A stretch of 64,000 nt of DNA. Origin: Saccharopolyspora spinosa NRRL 18395. GTDB taxonomy: Bacteria; Actinomycetota; Actinomycetes; Mycobacteriales; Pseudonocardiaceae. Made by a program: the position numbers and the translations under genes. The notes under the pieces were generated by a model. That model did no database searches, was not told the DNA's origin, and was given only the letters and a program-made list of their open reading frames with translations. The stretch covers positions 918,974 through 982,973 of the forward strand of contig NZ_GL877878.1 of assembly GCF_000194155.1 (NCBI RefSeq), in the 5' to 3' direction. Numbering within the stretch: position 1 is the first letter of the stretch; every line of letters begins with the position of its first letter. Shown piece after piece: positions 17,251-25,915 of this stretch.

Positions 17251-17646
17251 TCAGTCGGGCTGCTCTTCGCCGAGGATCGTATTAGCAATCGCGAAGGCGC
17301 TGTTCGCTCGGGGCACCCCGGCGTAGATCGCGACGTGCATCAGCAACTCGCGGATGTGCTCCGGCGGGACGCCGTTGCGATGGGCGGCCTTCACGTGCAT
17401 CGCGAACTCGTCCTCGCAGCCCACCGCCGCCAGTATCGCCAGCGTCAGCAAGCTACGGGTCTGCCGGTCGACGCCGTCGCCGCTCCACAGGTCGCCCCAC
17501 GCGTAGCGGGTGATGAAGTCCTGGAAGCCCTCGGTGAACGGGGTGATCTTGGCGTTGGCCCGGTCCACGTACTCGTCGCCGAGGACCTGCCGGCGCACCT
17601 GCATGCCCTTCGCGTGCCGGGTTTCGTCGTCGAGGCGGTCGGGCAT
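17251..17646 (-). CDS. pcaC: 4-carboxymuconolactone decarboxylase
   Basis: A 131-residue AhpD-like protein. The PcaC pattern is clear: GMQVRRQVLGDEYVDRA, FTEGFQDFITRYAWGDLW, LLTLAILAAVGCEDEFAMHVKAA and the catalytic HVAIYAGVPRAN with HxxxYxGxP. It converts 4-carboxymuconolactone to 3-oxoadipate enol-lactone in the protocatechuate branch. Actinobacteria sometimes fuse PcaC and PcaD as PcaL, but here they are separate, with start and stop sharing one base (TGATG). Confidence 0.94.
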   Translation of the reverse strand: MPDRLDDETRHAKGMQVRRQVLGDEYVDRANAKITPFTEGFQDFITRYAWGDLWSGDGVDRQTRSLLTLAILAAVGCEDEFAMHVKAAHRNGVPPEHIRELLMHVAIYAGVPRANSAFAIANTILGEEQPD

Positions 17647-18407
17647 CACAGGCTCCTCGTGAAGTGGTCCAGCAGCAGCCGGTTGACGGCCTCGGGCTGT
17701 TCGGCGTTGGCCAGGTGCGCCGCCGGGGACAGCACTTCCAGCCGGGCTCCCGCGACGGCCGCGGCGATCTGCTCGGCGTGCGACGGGGGAGTGGCCGGGT
17801 CTTCTGCACCGGCGAACACCAGCGTCGGCGCGGTGATCTCGCCGAGCTTGGGCAGCAGGTCCATGTCGGCGATCGCCTCGCAGCAACCCGCGTAGCCCTC
17901 GTCGTCGGCCGCGGCTAGCATGCCGCCGAATTTCTCGACGATGTCGGCCCGCCCGACCAGTTCCGGCGTGAACCACCTCGGCAGCGATGGCTCGACCATC
18001 GCCTGGGTGCCCTTGTTGCGCACCACCGAGGCGCGGTCCCGCCACATCGACGCCGGGCCGAGGTCGGCGGAGGTGCAGATCAGCGCGAGCCGGTCGATGC
18101 GCTCCGGTGCGTTCTCGGCGAGCCACATGCCGGTCATGCCGCCCAGCGACACCCCGGCGAAGTGTGCCCGGCGGATGCCGAGCGTGTTCAGCAACGCCAG
18201 CACGTCACCGCCGAGTTGCTTGAGCGTGTACGGACCCGGCTTGCCGGTAGTGCCGCCGTGGCCGCGCTGGTCGTATCGCAGCACCTGGAGCTCCTGCGCC
18301 AGGGCCGGAACCTGCTCGTCCCACAACGTCAGGTCGGTGCCAAGCGAGTTGGACAGCACGACGACCGGAGCACCGTCCGGTCCGGTCAGCTCGTAGTTCA
18401 CGTTCAC
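17646..18407 (-). CDS. pcaD: 3-oxoadipate enol-lactonase
   Basis: A 253-residue alpha/beta hydrolase. The oxyanion region is LSNSLGTDLTLWD, the nucleophile elbow is GVSLGGM, the acid is in FAGAEDPATPP and the catalytic His is in SPAAHLANAEQP. It hydrolyses 3-oxoadipate enol-lactone to 3-oxoadipate. The GTG at 18407 has GGAG upstream and overlaps the pcaB stop as GTGA. The open frame continues upstream through pcaB, but that is shadow. Confidence 0.93.
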   Translation of the reverse strand: MNVNYELTGPDGAPVVVLSNSLGTDLTLWDEQVPALAQELQVLRYDQRGHGGTTGKPGPYTLKQLGGDVLALLNTLGIRRAHFAGVSLGGMTGMWLAENAPERIDRLALICTSADLGPASMWRDRASVVRNKGTQAMVEPSLPRWFTPELVGRADIVEKFGGMLAAADDEGYAGCCEAIADMDLLPKLGEITAPTLVFAGAEDPATPPSHAEQIAAAVAGARLEVLSPAAHLANAEQPEAVNRLLLDHFTRSL

Positions 18408-19762
18408 CGGTTCTCCAATTCGGTGTGTGCGGCCAGAGCACGGTCGATGAAGGCGGGGGCGGCACCGAGGTAGTCGGCGGGTTCGGTGGCCGCGACGACC
18501 TCGGCCTCCGAAAGCACCGCCCGCACCTGCGGATCGGCCAGCAGTTCCGCGCGCAGCGTCGTGCCCTCCTGCACCGCGCGGCGGCACAGCCGGGCTACGA
18601 GGTCCTGCGCTTCGGTGCGGCCGAGGCTGGTCATCAGCGGCCCGGTGGCGCTTTCGGCCATCATCAGCCCTCGGGTGAGGTCGAGGTTGGCGGCCATCTT
18701 CTCGGGGCGCACGCGAAGTCCGGCCAGCAACTGCCGGGTTTGCGCGGCCGCTGCGGCGACCAGCCGCAGCAGTTCGGTCAGCGGTTCCCACTCGGACTGC
18801 CAGGCGCCGGCGGCGCGCTCGTACTCCTGCGGCATCGCCGACAGCAGGGTGGCCACCAGGCCGGGCACCCGTCGGGTCGCGGCGGTGCTCAGCACCGCCG
18901 ACACCGGGTTCTGCTTGTGCGGCATGGCGGAAGAACCACCTGCCTTGCCTTCGGCGAGCTCGCCGACCTCGGTCTGCGCGTGAAGTTCGACGTCGAGGGC
19001 GATCTTGCCGAGCACTCCGGCTGCGGTGCCCAACGCCCCGGCGAGCTCGGCGATGCGGGCTCGGTCGGTGTGCCAGGGCACGACGGGTTCGGCCAGCCCG
19101 AGCTCGGTGGCGAGCAGCTCGACCACGCGGACGCCGTCGCGGCCGAGCGAGGCGAGCGTGCCCGCAGGGCCGCCGAGCTGTACCGCAAGCCGTTGGCCAC
19201 GGACGCGGTCGAGCACGGCGGTGGCCTCGTCGAGCGCGGTGAGCCAGCCCGCGCAGCGGTAGCCGAACGTCGTCGGTAGCGCCTGCTGCAGCAGGGAGCG
19301 GGCGATCATCACCGTGTGCCGGTGCTGCTCGGCCAGCCGGGCGCATTCGTCCGCTGCAGCCCGCACATCCGCGATGACCAGGCCCAGCACGTCGCGCGCC
19401 ACCAGCATCGCGGCGGTGTCGATCACGTCCTGGCTGGTCGCGCCGCGGTGCACGTACGGCTTCGCCTCGGTGCCGAGCAGCGCGGTCAGGTCGCGCACCA
19501 GCGGGATCACCGGCGTCGCCGACGACACCGCACGTTCGGCGATGGCGTCGGCGTCGAACAGCTCGGCCCGGCAGTACCGTCCGATCTCCTCGGCGGCCGC
19601 AGCCGGGATGACCCCGGCCTTGGCCTGCGCCGAGGCTAGGGCCGCCTCGAAGTCCAGCATCGCCTGCAACCAGGCGGAACTGCTGGTCCGCCCGGTCGCC
19701 GCAGGCGTGCTGAACATCGGCCCGAACAGGCCGTCAGATCGCGAAGAAGACCGTCTCGTCAT
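18404..19762 (-). CDS. pcaB: 3-carboxy-cis,cis-muconate cycloisomerase
   Basis: A 452-residue fumarase/aspartase superfamily protein. The superfamily signature GSSAMPHKQNP is present, along with HRGATSQDVIDTA and QLGGPAGTLASLG, the PcaB substrate-site segments. It lactonises 3-carboxymuconate. The ATG at 19762 lies 29 bases inside pcaG and is the only good Met before the conserved GLFGPMFSTPA start; the ribosome site is weak, so translation is probably coupled to pcaG. Confidence 0.92.
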   Translation of the reverse strand: MTRRSSSRSDGLFGPMFSTPAATGRTSSSAWLQAMLDFEAALASAQAKAGVIPAAAAEEIGRYCRAELFDADAIAERAVSSATPVIPLVRDLTALLGTEAKPYVHRGATSQDVIDTAAMLVARDVLGLVIADVRAAADECARLAEQHRHTVMIARSLLQQALPTTFGYRCAGWLTALDEATAVLDRVRGQRLAVQLGGPAGTLASLGRDGVRVVELLATELGLAEPVVPWHTDRARIAELAGALGTAAGVLGKIALDVELHAQTEVGELAEGKAGGSSAMPHKQNPVSAVLSTAATRRVPGLVATLLSAMPQEYERAAGAWQSEWEPLTELLRLVAAAAAQTRQLLAGLRVRPEKMAANLDLTRGLMMAESATGPLMTSLGRTEAQDLVARLCRRAVQEGTTLRAELLADPQVRAVLSEAEVVAATEPADYLGAAPAFIDRALAAHTELENR

Positions 19763-20306
19763 CGCCCTGAACCCGGATATCGAAGCGGTAGCCGCGGTCG
19801 TCGGCCGCCGCTACCAGCGTGCCCCGGCGCGCCGGTTCCACTGCGGACAGCACCGGGTCGGCCGCGTTGGCCTGCTCCTCGTCGGGGAAGTAGACGCGGG
19901 TGACCACCCGGTTGAGCATGCCGCGGGCCAGCACGGTCACGTCGATGTGCGGGGCCTCGGTCTCGGCGGTCGGCGTGGGCAGCGGGCCCGGTTTCACGGT
20001 GCGGAACCAGAACTCGCCGTCGGCGTCGGTCGGGCACCGGCCGAAGCCCTGCCACGACGAGGATTCCGGGCGTGGGTCGGAGGGGTGGTCGAACCGGCCC
20101 TGCTCGTCGGCCTGCCAGATCTCGACCAGGCCGTCCGGGATGGGATCGCCGTTGCCGTCAGTGAGCCGCCCGTGCAGCACGAATGCGCCTGGGTTGCCGT
20201 CCGCCACGACCTCGGGACCGTCGGCCCAGAGGATGCCGCCGGGAAGTGCGTAGAACGGTCCGACCGTCTGAGACGGCGTGGTGGCCGGGGGATTGGTGGC
20301 AGCCAT
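19734..20306 (-). CDS. pcaG: Protocatechuate 3,4-dioxygenase alpha subunit
   Basis: A 190-residue intradiol dioxygenase alpha subunit. It opens with the family's TPSQTVGPFYALPGG, followed by GNGDPIPDGLVEIWQADEQGRF and FGRCPTDADGEFWF. The C-terminal APHIDVTVLARGMLNRVVTRVYFPDE lacks the His-x-His iron ligands found in the beta subunit, as expected for alpha. It forms the structural half of the ring-cleaving enzyme with PcaH. Start and upstream stop share one base (TGATG). Confidence 0.94.
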   Translation of the reverse strand: MAATNPPATTPSQTVGPFYALPGGILWADGPEVVADGNPGAFVLHGRLTDGNGDPIPDGLVEIWQADEQGRFDHPSDPRPESSSWQGFGRCPTDADGEFWFRTVKPGPLPTPTAETEAPHIDVTVLARGMLNRVVTRVYFPDEEQANAADPVLSAVEPARRGTLVAAADDRGYRFDIRVQGDDETVFFAI

Positions 20307-21055
20307 CAGTCGTCCTCCTCTTCCTCGTCCTCGAACACCGAGCCCTCCAGGCCCCGCAGCACGATGTCGAACTTGTAGCTCAGCGCCCACTCCGGCACGG
20401 TTGTGTCGAGGTCGAAGCGGGAGATCATCCGTTCCCGGGCCTGCTCGTCGCGCACCGAGTTGAAAATCGGGTCCTGGTAGCACAGCGGATCACCAGGGAA
20501 GTACATCTGGGTGATCAACCGCTGGGTGAAGGCCTGCCCGAACAGCGAGAAGTGGATGTGCGCCGGGCGCCACGCGTTGTCGTGGTTGCGCCACGGGTAG
20601 GCGCCGGGCTTGATGGTGATGAACTTGTAGTTGCCGTCCGAGTCGGTCATGCACCGGCCGCTGCCGGAGAAGTTCCGGTCCAGCGGCGCCGGGTGCCGGT
20701 CGCCCTGGTGCCGGTAGCGGCCCGCGGAGTTGGCCTGCCAGATCTCGACCAGCGTGTTCGGCACCGGCTTGCCGCCTGAGTCCAGCACCCGGCCGCCGAC
20801 GATGATGCGCTCGCCCAGCGGCTCGTCGTCGTGCTGCACCGTCAGGTCGTGGTCGTGCTCGCCGCAGCGGTCCTGGCCCAGCAGCGGCCCGGTGACCTCG
20901 GTGAGGTACTGGGGCAAGTACTGCAGCGGTTGCTTCGGGTAGCGCAGCGCGGTAGAGCGGTACTCGGGGGTGTTCAGCGCCGGGTGGGACTGGTCGTCGC
21001 TGCCGTACTGCGGCAGGATCAGCCCGCCCGGCGACCGGGTCTCATGAGTGGTCAT
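20306..21055 (-). CDS. pcaH: Protocatechuate 3,4-dioxygenase beta subunit
   Basis: A 249-residue catalytic beta subunit. The non-haem Fe(III) ligands are visible: one Tyr in the SAGRYRHQ region, another in KPGAYPWRN, and the two His in RPAHIHFSLFG. VGGRVLDSGGKPVPNTLVEIWQANSAGRYRH in pattern and TQMYFPGDPL complete the fold. The tail is unusually acidic (a Glu/Asp run at the very end). It cleaves protocatechuate to 3-carboxymuconate. It begins 71 bases after the pcaJ stop. Confidence 0.95.
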   Translation of the reverse strand: MTTHETRSPGGLILPQYGSDDQSHPALNTPEYRSTALRYPKQPLQYLPQYLTEVTGPLLGQDRCGEHDHDLTVQHDDEPLGERIIVGGRVLDSGGKPVPNTLVEIWQANSAGRYRHQGDRHPAPLDRNFSGSGRCMTDSDGNYKFITIKPGAYPWRNHDNAWRPAHIHFSLFGQAFTQRLITQMYFPGDPLCYQDPIFNSVRDEQARERMISRFDLDTTVPEWALSYKFDIVLRGLEGSVFEDEEEEDD

Positions 21056-21126
21056 CGCAGCACTCCTTCTGCTTCAAAGCTGTCAGGCATGCGGGACGAC
21101 GGCCAGTCCCCGGCCGTGGACATCGG

Positions 21127-21900
21127 TCATTCGGTGCCTCCGGCGATGGTCGCCTTGAGCTCCCGCAGCACCTTCAGCTCGGTCTCGGTCGGGGTCTGCT
21201 GCACGGTCGGCTCGTCGAGGACCTTCAGTGGCCAGCCCACCGCCTCCCGGGCCTGCTCGACCGTGGCGCCGGGGCTGAGCTGGGTGAGGGTCAGCTCGCA
21301 GGTATCCGCGTCCGGCTCCAGCACGCCCAAGTCGGTGATCACCTTGACCGGGCCCCGGCCGCGCAGGCCGAGCGCCTCCCGATCGCCCTTGGCGGTGCCG
21401 TAGCCGACCGAGGTGATGAAGTCGAGCTTCTCCACGAAGCTGCGCGGGCTCATCCGCATCACGATGAGGACTTCGCCGCAGGACGCGGCGATCTCCGGGG
21501 CGCCACCGGCGCCGGGCAGCCTGACCTTCGGGTTCGCGTAGTCTCCGCCGATCACGGTGGTGTTGATGTTGCCGAAGCGGTCCACCTGCGCGCCGCCGAG
21601 GAATCCGGTGTCGATGCGGCCGGGCTGCAGCCAGTAGTTGAAAATCTCCGGCACGCTGATCACCGAGTCGGCGGTGTCGGCCAGCACGCCGTCGCCGATG
21701 GACAGCGGCAGCCGACCGGGCTTGGCGCCGAGCGTGCCCGACTCGTAGATCAGCACCAGGTTCGGGGCGTGCGTGCGCCGAGCCAGGTTCGCCGCGGTGC
21801 TGGGCAGACCGATGCCGACGAAGCACGCCGCGCCGTCGCGCAGCGACCGGGCCGCACCGATGGTCATCATCTCGTCGGCGGTGAATTCGGGGGAGCTCAT
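21127..21900 (-). CDS. pcaJ: 3-oxoadipate CoA-transferase beta subunit
   Basis: A 257-residue family I CoA-transferase B subunit. The catalytic glutamate segment is LVLIYESGTLG, typical of actinobacterial PcaJ, and FVGIGLPSTAANLAR and GAQVDRFGNINTT are conserved. With PcaI it transfers CoA from succinyl-CoA to 3-oxoadipate. AGGAG precedes the ATG at 21900, which overlaps the pcaI stop as ATGA. Confidence 0.92.
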   Translation of the reverse strand: MSSPEFTADEMMTIGAARSLRDGAACFVGIGLPSTAANLARRTHAPNLVLIYESGTLGAKPGRLPLSIGDGVLADTADSVISVPEIFNYWLQPGRIDTGFLGGAQVDRFGNINTTVIGGDYANPKVRLPGAGGAPEIAASCGEVLIVMRMSPRSFVEKLDFITSVGYGTAKGDREALGLRGRGPVKVITDLGVLEPDADTCELTLTQLSPGATVEQAREAVGWPLKVLDEPTVQQTPTETELKVLRELKATIAGGTE

Positions 21901-22718
21901 CGGGTACTCCTCTCGGCCCCGAAGACCTCGGTCTCCAGCCAGCTCTCGAACTGCTCGCGGTCCCGGCCGATCAGGTCCCATTGCTGGTAATAGGCGTTGT
22001 CGCGCTCGTAGTAGCCCTGCGCGTAGGACGGGACGGCGCCACCGGGGACCTCCGCGACAGCGGTGACCACCCACTGGGGCAGCACGACCGCACCGGGGCG
22101 CGGGGTGAGCTCGTCGACGATCTCCTCGACGGTGACCAGCGAACGGGCCGAGGCCAGCACGGTCTCCTTCTGCACGCCGGTGATGCCCCACATCTGCACG
22201 CTGCCCGCCCGGTCGGCCTGCTGGGCGTGGATGATGCCGACGTCCGGGTTGACCGCTGGCACGGCGGCCAGCCGCTCGCCGGTGAAGGGGCATTCGATCG
22301 TCTTGATCGTGTCGGTCTGCTCGGGCAGGTCGGTGCCTGCGTAACCGCGCAGCACGGCGAAGGGCAGCCCGCTGGCGCCGGCGGCGTAGCGGTTGGCCAT
22401 GCCTGCGTGGCTGTGCTCCTCGATCTCCAGCGGCACCGGCCAGGAGTTCTGGATGGCGTCGCGGAAGCGGTGCAGCGAGCCGACGCCGGGGTTGCCGCCC
22501 CAGGAGAAGATCAGCTTCCGCGCGCAGCCCGCCCCGATCAGCTGGTCGTAGACGATGTCGGGCGTCATCCGGATCAGGGTCAGGTCCTTGCGGCGCTGGC
22601 GGATGATCTCGTGCCCGGCCGCGACCGGGATCAGGTGGGTGAAGCCCTCCAGGGCCACCGCGTCGCCGTCATGGACCAGCTCCGCGATGGCCTCGTCGAG
22701 CTGCAGGATGCGTGCCAC
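21897..22718 (-). CDS. pcaI: 3-oxoadipate CoA-transferase alpha subunit
   Basis: A 273-residue CoA-transferase A subunit. ELVHDGDAVALEGFTHLIPVAAGHEIIRQ contains the CoA-binding loop, and FSWGGNPGVGSLHRFRDA and VPAVNPDVGIIHAQQADRAGSVQ are typical of actinobacterial PcaI. It is the first gene of pcaIJHGBDC-R. I chose the GTG at 22718, since AGGAG lies nine bases upstream; a GTG three codons earlier overlaps that site. The thiolase step (pcaF) is not encoded in this window. Confidence 0.92.
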   Translation of the reverse strand: MARILQLDEAIAELVHDGDAVALEGFTHLIPVAAGHEIIRQRRKDLTLIRMTPDIVYDQLIGAGCARKLIFSWGGNPGVGSLHRFRDAIQNSWPVPLEIEEHSHAGMANRYAAGASGLPFAVLRGYAGTDLPEQTDTIKTIECPFTGERLAAVPAVNPDVGIIHAQQADRAGSVQMWGITGVQKETVLASARSLVTVEEIVDELTPRPGAVVLPQWVVTAVAEVPGGAVPSYAQGYYERDNAYYQQWDLIGRDREQFESWLETEVFGAERSTR

Positions 22719-22754
22719 CCTGACCACTCCTCGCTGTGCGCATAGTGAACATAT

Positions 22755-22797
22755 GTGCTTTCTGCGAACGATACGGCAGTGCGACGGCACGGGTCAA
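22755..22797 (-). promoter_or_regulatory. pca operon promoter with PcaR-like box
   Basis: Reading the minus strand, TTGACC (22797-22792), 18 bases, then TATCGT (22773-22768) form a good promoter about 50 bases before pcaI. GTTCGCAGAAAGCAC (22769-22755) overlaps the -10 and start site and shares 10 of 15 positions with the PcaR box I recall from Pseudomonas pcaIJ (GTTCGATAATCGCAC). An 8-base palindrome ACATATGT (22749-22756) follows. Confidence 0.55.
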
Positions 22798-22875
22798 GGA
22801 CGAATCATGGTTTCGCCAGGTCGGAGGCCCCGAAATGGGCAGAGCGCGGGAGAGGTCGTCACCCTCGGGCGGGCT

Positions 22876-23180
22876 TCAGTGCACGGCCCTGTTAACAACC
22901 CAGCGGTGCTTGCCGAGGCGACGGGTCCGGCTGAACCCAAGTCCCTCGAACATCGACACCGTGCCGTTGTGGAGGAACGACGGAGACGCGCGATCTCGTG
23001 CAGGGCCCCGCTTAGCGCGGCGGAGGCGATGCCCCACCGCCGGCACTTTCTGTCGGTGAAGAAGCCGAACTGGCACCAGCCGACGCAGGTCGGGCCGTCG
23101 TACACGAGGGCGGCGTGAGCTCGCCCTTCTCGCACTCGAGGTTCCTTGCTGGCCCGGTTCTGCGCGGCGTCTTCGTAGGG
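22876..23180 (-). pseudogene. GNAT acetyltransferase remnant
   Basis: Fragments of one acetyltransferase occur in order on the minus strand: REGRAHAALVYDGPTCVGWCQFG, then DRKCRRWGIASAALSGALHEIARL (the acetyl-CoA loop helix), and in another frame SFLHNGTVSMFEGLGF followed by GKHRWVVNRAV before a stop. Family members have a longer insert between WCQFG and FFVDRKHRRRG, and between the two last segments, so internal sequence is deleted and at least one frameshift is present. Apart from this remnant, the gap between the pca operon and the NUDIX gene (22719-23335) holds only the pca promoter. Confidence 0.75.
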
Positions 23181-23335
23181 CTCACGCCCTCGGAGTGGAA
23201 GCCATGCACCAGCAGCCGCCCCACACACCGTTATGCCTGTCGACCAGTTCAGCGAAGTCGGGCCAGGTTCCTTGATCCAGAGCTCGCACCCGCAAGCCTG
23301 TCACGCGGCTCCCCCGACTGCGGCGCGTCCGCGCG

Positions 23336-23821
23336 TCAGAGGTAGCCAGTCTCGGGCAGGTCGGAGCAGGGCAGGTCGAAGACGTTGACCGCCGCCTCGG
23401 CGGCGGCGGCCGCCTGCTGGTAACCGGTCTCGCCCCAGGCGAGCAGGTCGCCGGCCTTGCCCGGGTGGACCAGCAGCCGCCGGTAGATCCGTCCGCTGTC
23501 CGGGTCGGGCTCCGACGGATGCACGGTGGTGATCAGCGCGGCCATCCGGACCTGGGCGTACGGCGAGATGCCGTCGTCCACGCACTGGTAGCCCAGGTAG
23601 TGCGGTTCGCCGATGTCGACGGTGACCTCTTCCAGGGTCTCCCGGCGCAGGATGTCGACGTACTCGACCTCGCCGGGCTCCGGGCGACCGCCCGGGAGAG
23701 AGTGCTTGTTGCCGTCGAGGCGAATCAGCAGCCGCCCGTCCGGGACGAACAGGAACCCGTACACCTGCCGCACCGGCAGGCCCTCGGACACAGCGCTGGT
23801 GTGCCAGGTGAACTTGGGCAT
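23336..23821 (-). CDS. NUDIX hydrolase
   Basis: A 161-residue NUDIX protein. The NUDIX box is present as GGRPEPGEVEYVDILRRETLEE followed by VTVDIG, with the REXXEE core as RETLEE. RLDGNKHSLPGGRPEPG is the strand leading to it. Substrates of the family are nucleoside diphosphates linked to another group; the actual one is unknown. The ATG at 23821 has GGAAGGGA upstream. It is not clearly in an operon. Confidence 0.87.
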   Translation of the reverse strand: MPKFTWHTSAVSEGLPVRQVYGFLFVPDGRLLIRLDGNKHSLPGGRPEPGEVEYVDILRRETLEEVTVDIGEPHYLGYQCVDDGISPYAQVRMAALITTVHPSEPDPDSGRIYRRLLVHPGKAGDLLAWGETGYQQAAAAAEAAVNVFDLPCSDLPETGYL

Positions 23822-23854
23822 CGCTGCAGGTCCCTTCCACGGTGGTGAAAAGGA

Positions 23855-24270
23855 TCACCTTAACCGAGGAACCAGCGGAATCCCCCATTCGCCGCGCGGC
23901 GGCTCAACCGAAATCATCGGCCGGTCTACGACCGCGGGTAGCAGCCGGAAGCTGATGTCCCCCGCGATGCGGGCGTGCTCGGCGTCGCCGCGAGTGCGGA
24001 AAGTGGTGCCGACGAGGCGGACGCGGCGGGGGGGTCCACGTCGATGGTCGATGAACGCCCGCCCGGCCGTCCGGCCTGCACGACGGTTCCACCGATCCGG
24101 CTCGCGGCCACACACCGGTGAGCAACGCGCCACCGACGCGGTCGACGCACTAGCCGTTGGTCGCGGCGAGCGCGGTCGCGACGAGATCGCCGGTACGCGT
24201 GGCCTGCTGGCCGTGCACGAACTGCCCCTGGCTGATCAGGGCGTCGTACGAGATCATCAGCGCCGATGGC
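23855..24270 (-). other. Gap with unassigned coding-like fragments
   Basis: Two short minus-strand stretches look protein-like but have no start and match nothing I recognise: VGTTFRTRGDAEHARIAGDI with FRLLPAVV (ending at 23855), and ISYDALISQGQFVHGQQATR with TGDLVATALAATNG ending at a stop at 24150. They may be remnants of one degraded gene or of two. Confidence 0.35.
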
Positions 24271-24281
24271 AGCGCGGCGGG

Positions 24282-24728
24282 TCAACGAGATTCGCGGCGG
24301 ATGCCCAATTCTGCGCAGGTCGGGGCGTCGAGGTAGTCGAGGGCGAGGCGGCGGAAGACGTAGTCGGGGAGTGAGTGGGCGTACTCGATGTCCGGGTCGG
24401 TCACCGGGCCGCGCGGTTCGAACTGCATGCCCGCGTACTTCGCCACGTACTTCTCCAGCGGTACCCCGTGCTGCAGGCCCAGCGAAACGGCGGCCGACAA
24501 GCTGTCCAGGAAGCCGCTGAGCGGGCTGCCCTGCTGGTCGACGCTCACCCAGACCTCGCCGAGCTTGCCGTCCGGGTAGGCGTTGGTGGTCAGGTGGCCC
24601 GTGACGCCGCCGATGTCGAAGCGGACCGTGTAGCCGCGGCGGCGTCGCGGCGGGTGCTGCCGCGCCGCGCTCTGGTCCATCCGGATGATCCGGCGCGTGC
24701 GCGCCGGGGCGACGTCGGTGCGGGCCAT
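24282..24728 (-). CDS. Stand-alone TSCPD/class II ribonucleotide reductase C-terminal-like protein
   Basis: A 148-residue protein. After a basic N-terminus (PPRRRRGYTVRFDIGGVTGH), the sequence follows the C-terminal region of B12-dependent ribonucleotide reductases: YPDGKLGEVWVSVDQQGSPLSGF, LDSLSAAVSLGLQHGVPLEKYV, AGMQFEPRGPVTDPDIEYAHSLPDYVFRRLALDYL in pattern. The reductase barrel and the usual C-terminal Cys-rich tail are absent. Some bacteria split NrdJ into two subunits (NrdJa and NrdJb), but no NrdJa is near. AAGGAG precedes the ATG at 24728 at a rather long spacing. It may be a regulatory or substrate-binding domain, or a repurposed relic. It is the last gene of a minus-strand run after CapA. 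Confidence 0.78.
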   Translation of the reverse strand: MARTDVAPARTRRIIRMDQSAARQHPPRRRRGYTVRFDIGGVTGHLTTNAYPDGKLGEVWVSVDQQGSPLSGFLDSLSAAVSLGLQHGVPLEKYVAKYAGMQFEPRGPVTDPDIEYAHSLPDYVFRRLALDYLDAPTCAELGIRRESR

Positions 24729-24784
24729 GCCGGGAGGCGCTCCTTCGGATCGGTCGTCCTTTATGGACAATGCGGGACCGTACC

Positions 24785-25906
24785 TCAGCGCTGCGCCGGT
24801 GATGCGCTCGGGCGGCGGCTCGCGTGCAGCGTTCTGTTCGACAGCGCCACGAAAGTGCCGAAACCTGCGCTGATCCGGGCCAACGTGGCGCACAGCCATT
24901 CGGCGTCGGCGGCCGAGGCTGGGTGCAGGCGCATCCGCTTGGCCTGCATCGGCAGCATGCGCAGGTCGACGAGGTCGCCGGAGGGGGCCAGCGACGCTAA
25001 GAACAGCAGGCGCAGGTCGTCCCGGTACTGCTCGTAGCCGGGGATGCCCTCGTAGTCGTCGATGAAGTCGCCGCAGCCGTAGAGCACGAGCCGGTTGCGG
25101 TAGATCTCGATCGGCCGCGGGTGGTGCGAAGAATGCCCGTGCACCACGTGCACCCCGCCGTCGATCAGCCGGTGTGCGAAGCGGACCTGGTCGGCGCCGA
25201 CGTGGTACTGCCAGTTCGTGCCCCAGTGCAGCGAGACGACCACGATGTCGCCGGGGCGGGTCCGCTCCCGGATCTCGCCGGTGATCTCGGCGGCCCAGCG
25301 ATCGGAGAGGTCGGGCAAGAAGTTCACGCCCGACCGGTTCGCGGTCGCCGCCCAGCTCGCCGGGATGCCGCTGCACTCGGCGCCGTAGCCGAAGACCACG
25401 ACCCGGCCGTGCGGGGTGCCGACCACCGCCGGCCGGTGCGCTTCGTCGGCGTCGTGCCCGGCGCCGACCCAGCGCAGGCCCGCCCCCGACAGCGCGTCGA
25501 GCGTGTCGGCCAGTCCCCGGCGGCCGAAGTCCAGGACGTGGTTGTTGGCCAGGCTGCACACGTCCGGCCGAGCGGCGCGCAGGCAATCCACGTTCGCCGG
25601 GTTCATCCGGTAGTGCACGCCCTTGTCCGGGGCGAACTCGCCGCCGCCGGTGATGCTGGATTCGAGGTTGATCACCCGCACGTCCGGCGCGGCCGAGTCG
25701 AGCGCGCGCAGCGCGCCGCCCCAGGGCCAGCCGAAGCCGACCGGGCTGCTGATCGGACCATTCCGCGCTTCGGCCGCCGCGACGTAACTGCGCGCGTCCC
25801 GCAGGTAGTGCTCGTGCAGGACGGGATTGCCGGGATGCGGCAGGATCTGGTCGACGCCACGGCCGGGCATCACGTCTCCGCAGAGGAACAGCCGGATCAA
25901 ATCCAT
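24785..25906 (-). CDS. CapA-family metallophosphatase
   Basis: A 373-residue protein of the PGA_cap (poly-gamma-glutamate CapA) family, related to calcineurin-like phosphoesterases. Motifs in order: LFLCGDVMPGRG near the start, VINLESSIT, SLANNHVLDFG, VVSLHWGTNW and VHGHSSHHPRPIEIY, which supply metal ligands. There is no signal peptide or membrane anchor, unlike capsule CapA, and no capB/capC nearby, so it is more likely a cytoplasmic phosphatase than a capsule gene. It begins nine bases after the DUF3048 stop. Confidence 0.85.
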   Translation of the reverse strand: MDLIRLFLCGDVMPGRGVDQILPHPGNPVLHEHYLRDARSYVAAAEARNGPISSPVGFGWPWGGALRALDSAAPDVRVINLESSITGGGEFAPDKGVHYRMNPANVDCLRAARPDVCSLANNHVLDFGRRGLADTLDALSGAGLRWVGAGHDADEAHRPAVVGTPHGRVVVFGYGAECSGIPASWAATANRSGVNFLPDLSDRWAAEITGEIRERTRPGDIVVVSLHWGTNWQYHVGADQVRFAHRLIDGGVHVVHGHSSHHPRPIEIYRNRLVLYGCGDFIDDYEGIPGYEQYRDDLRLLFLASLAPSGDLVDLRMLPMQAKRMRLHPASAADAEWLCATLARISAGFGTFVALSNRTLHASRRPSASPAQR

Positions 25907-25915
25907 CCCGCCCCC

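Noticed and set aside
22719-23335. Intact acetyltransferase gene
   Set aside because: Conserved blocks are in two frames with internal sequence missing.
24785-25906. CapA as part of a poly-gamma-glutamate capsule locus
   Set aside because: No capB/capC genes, no signal peptide or membrane anchor.
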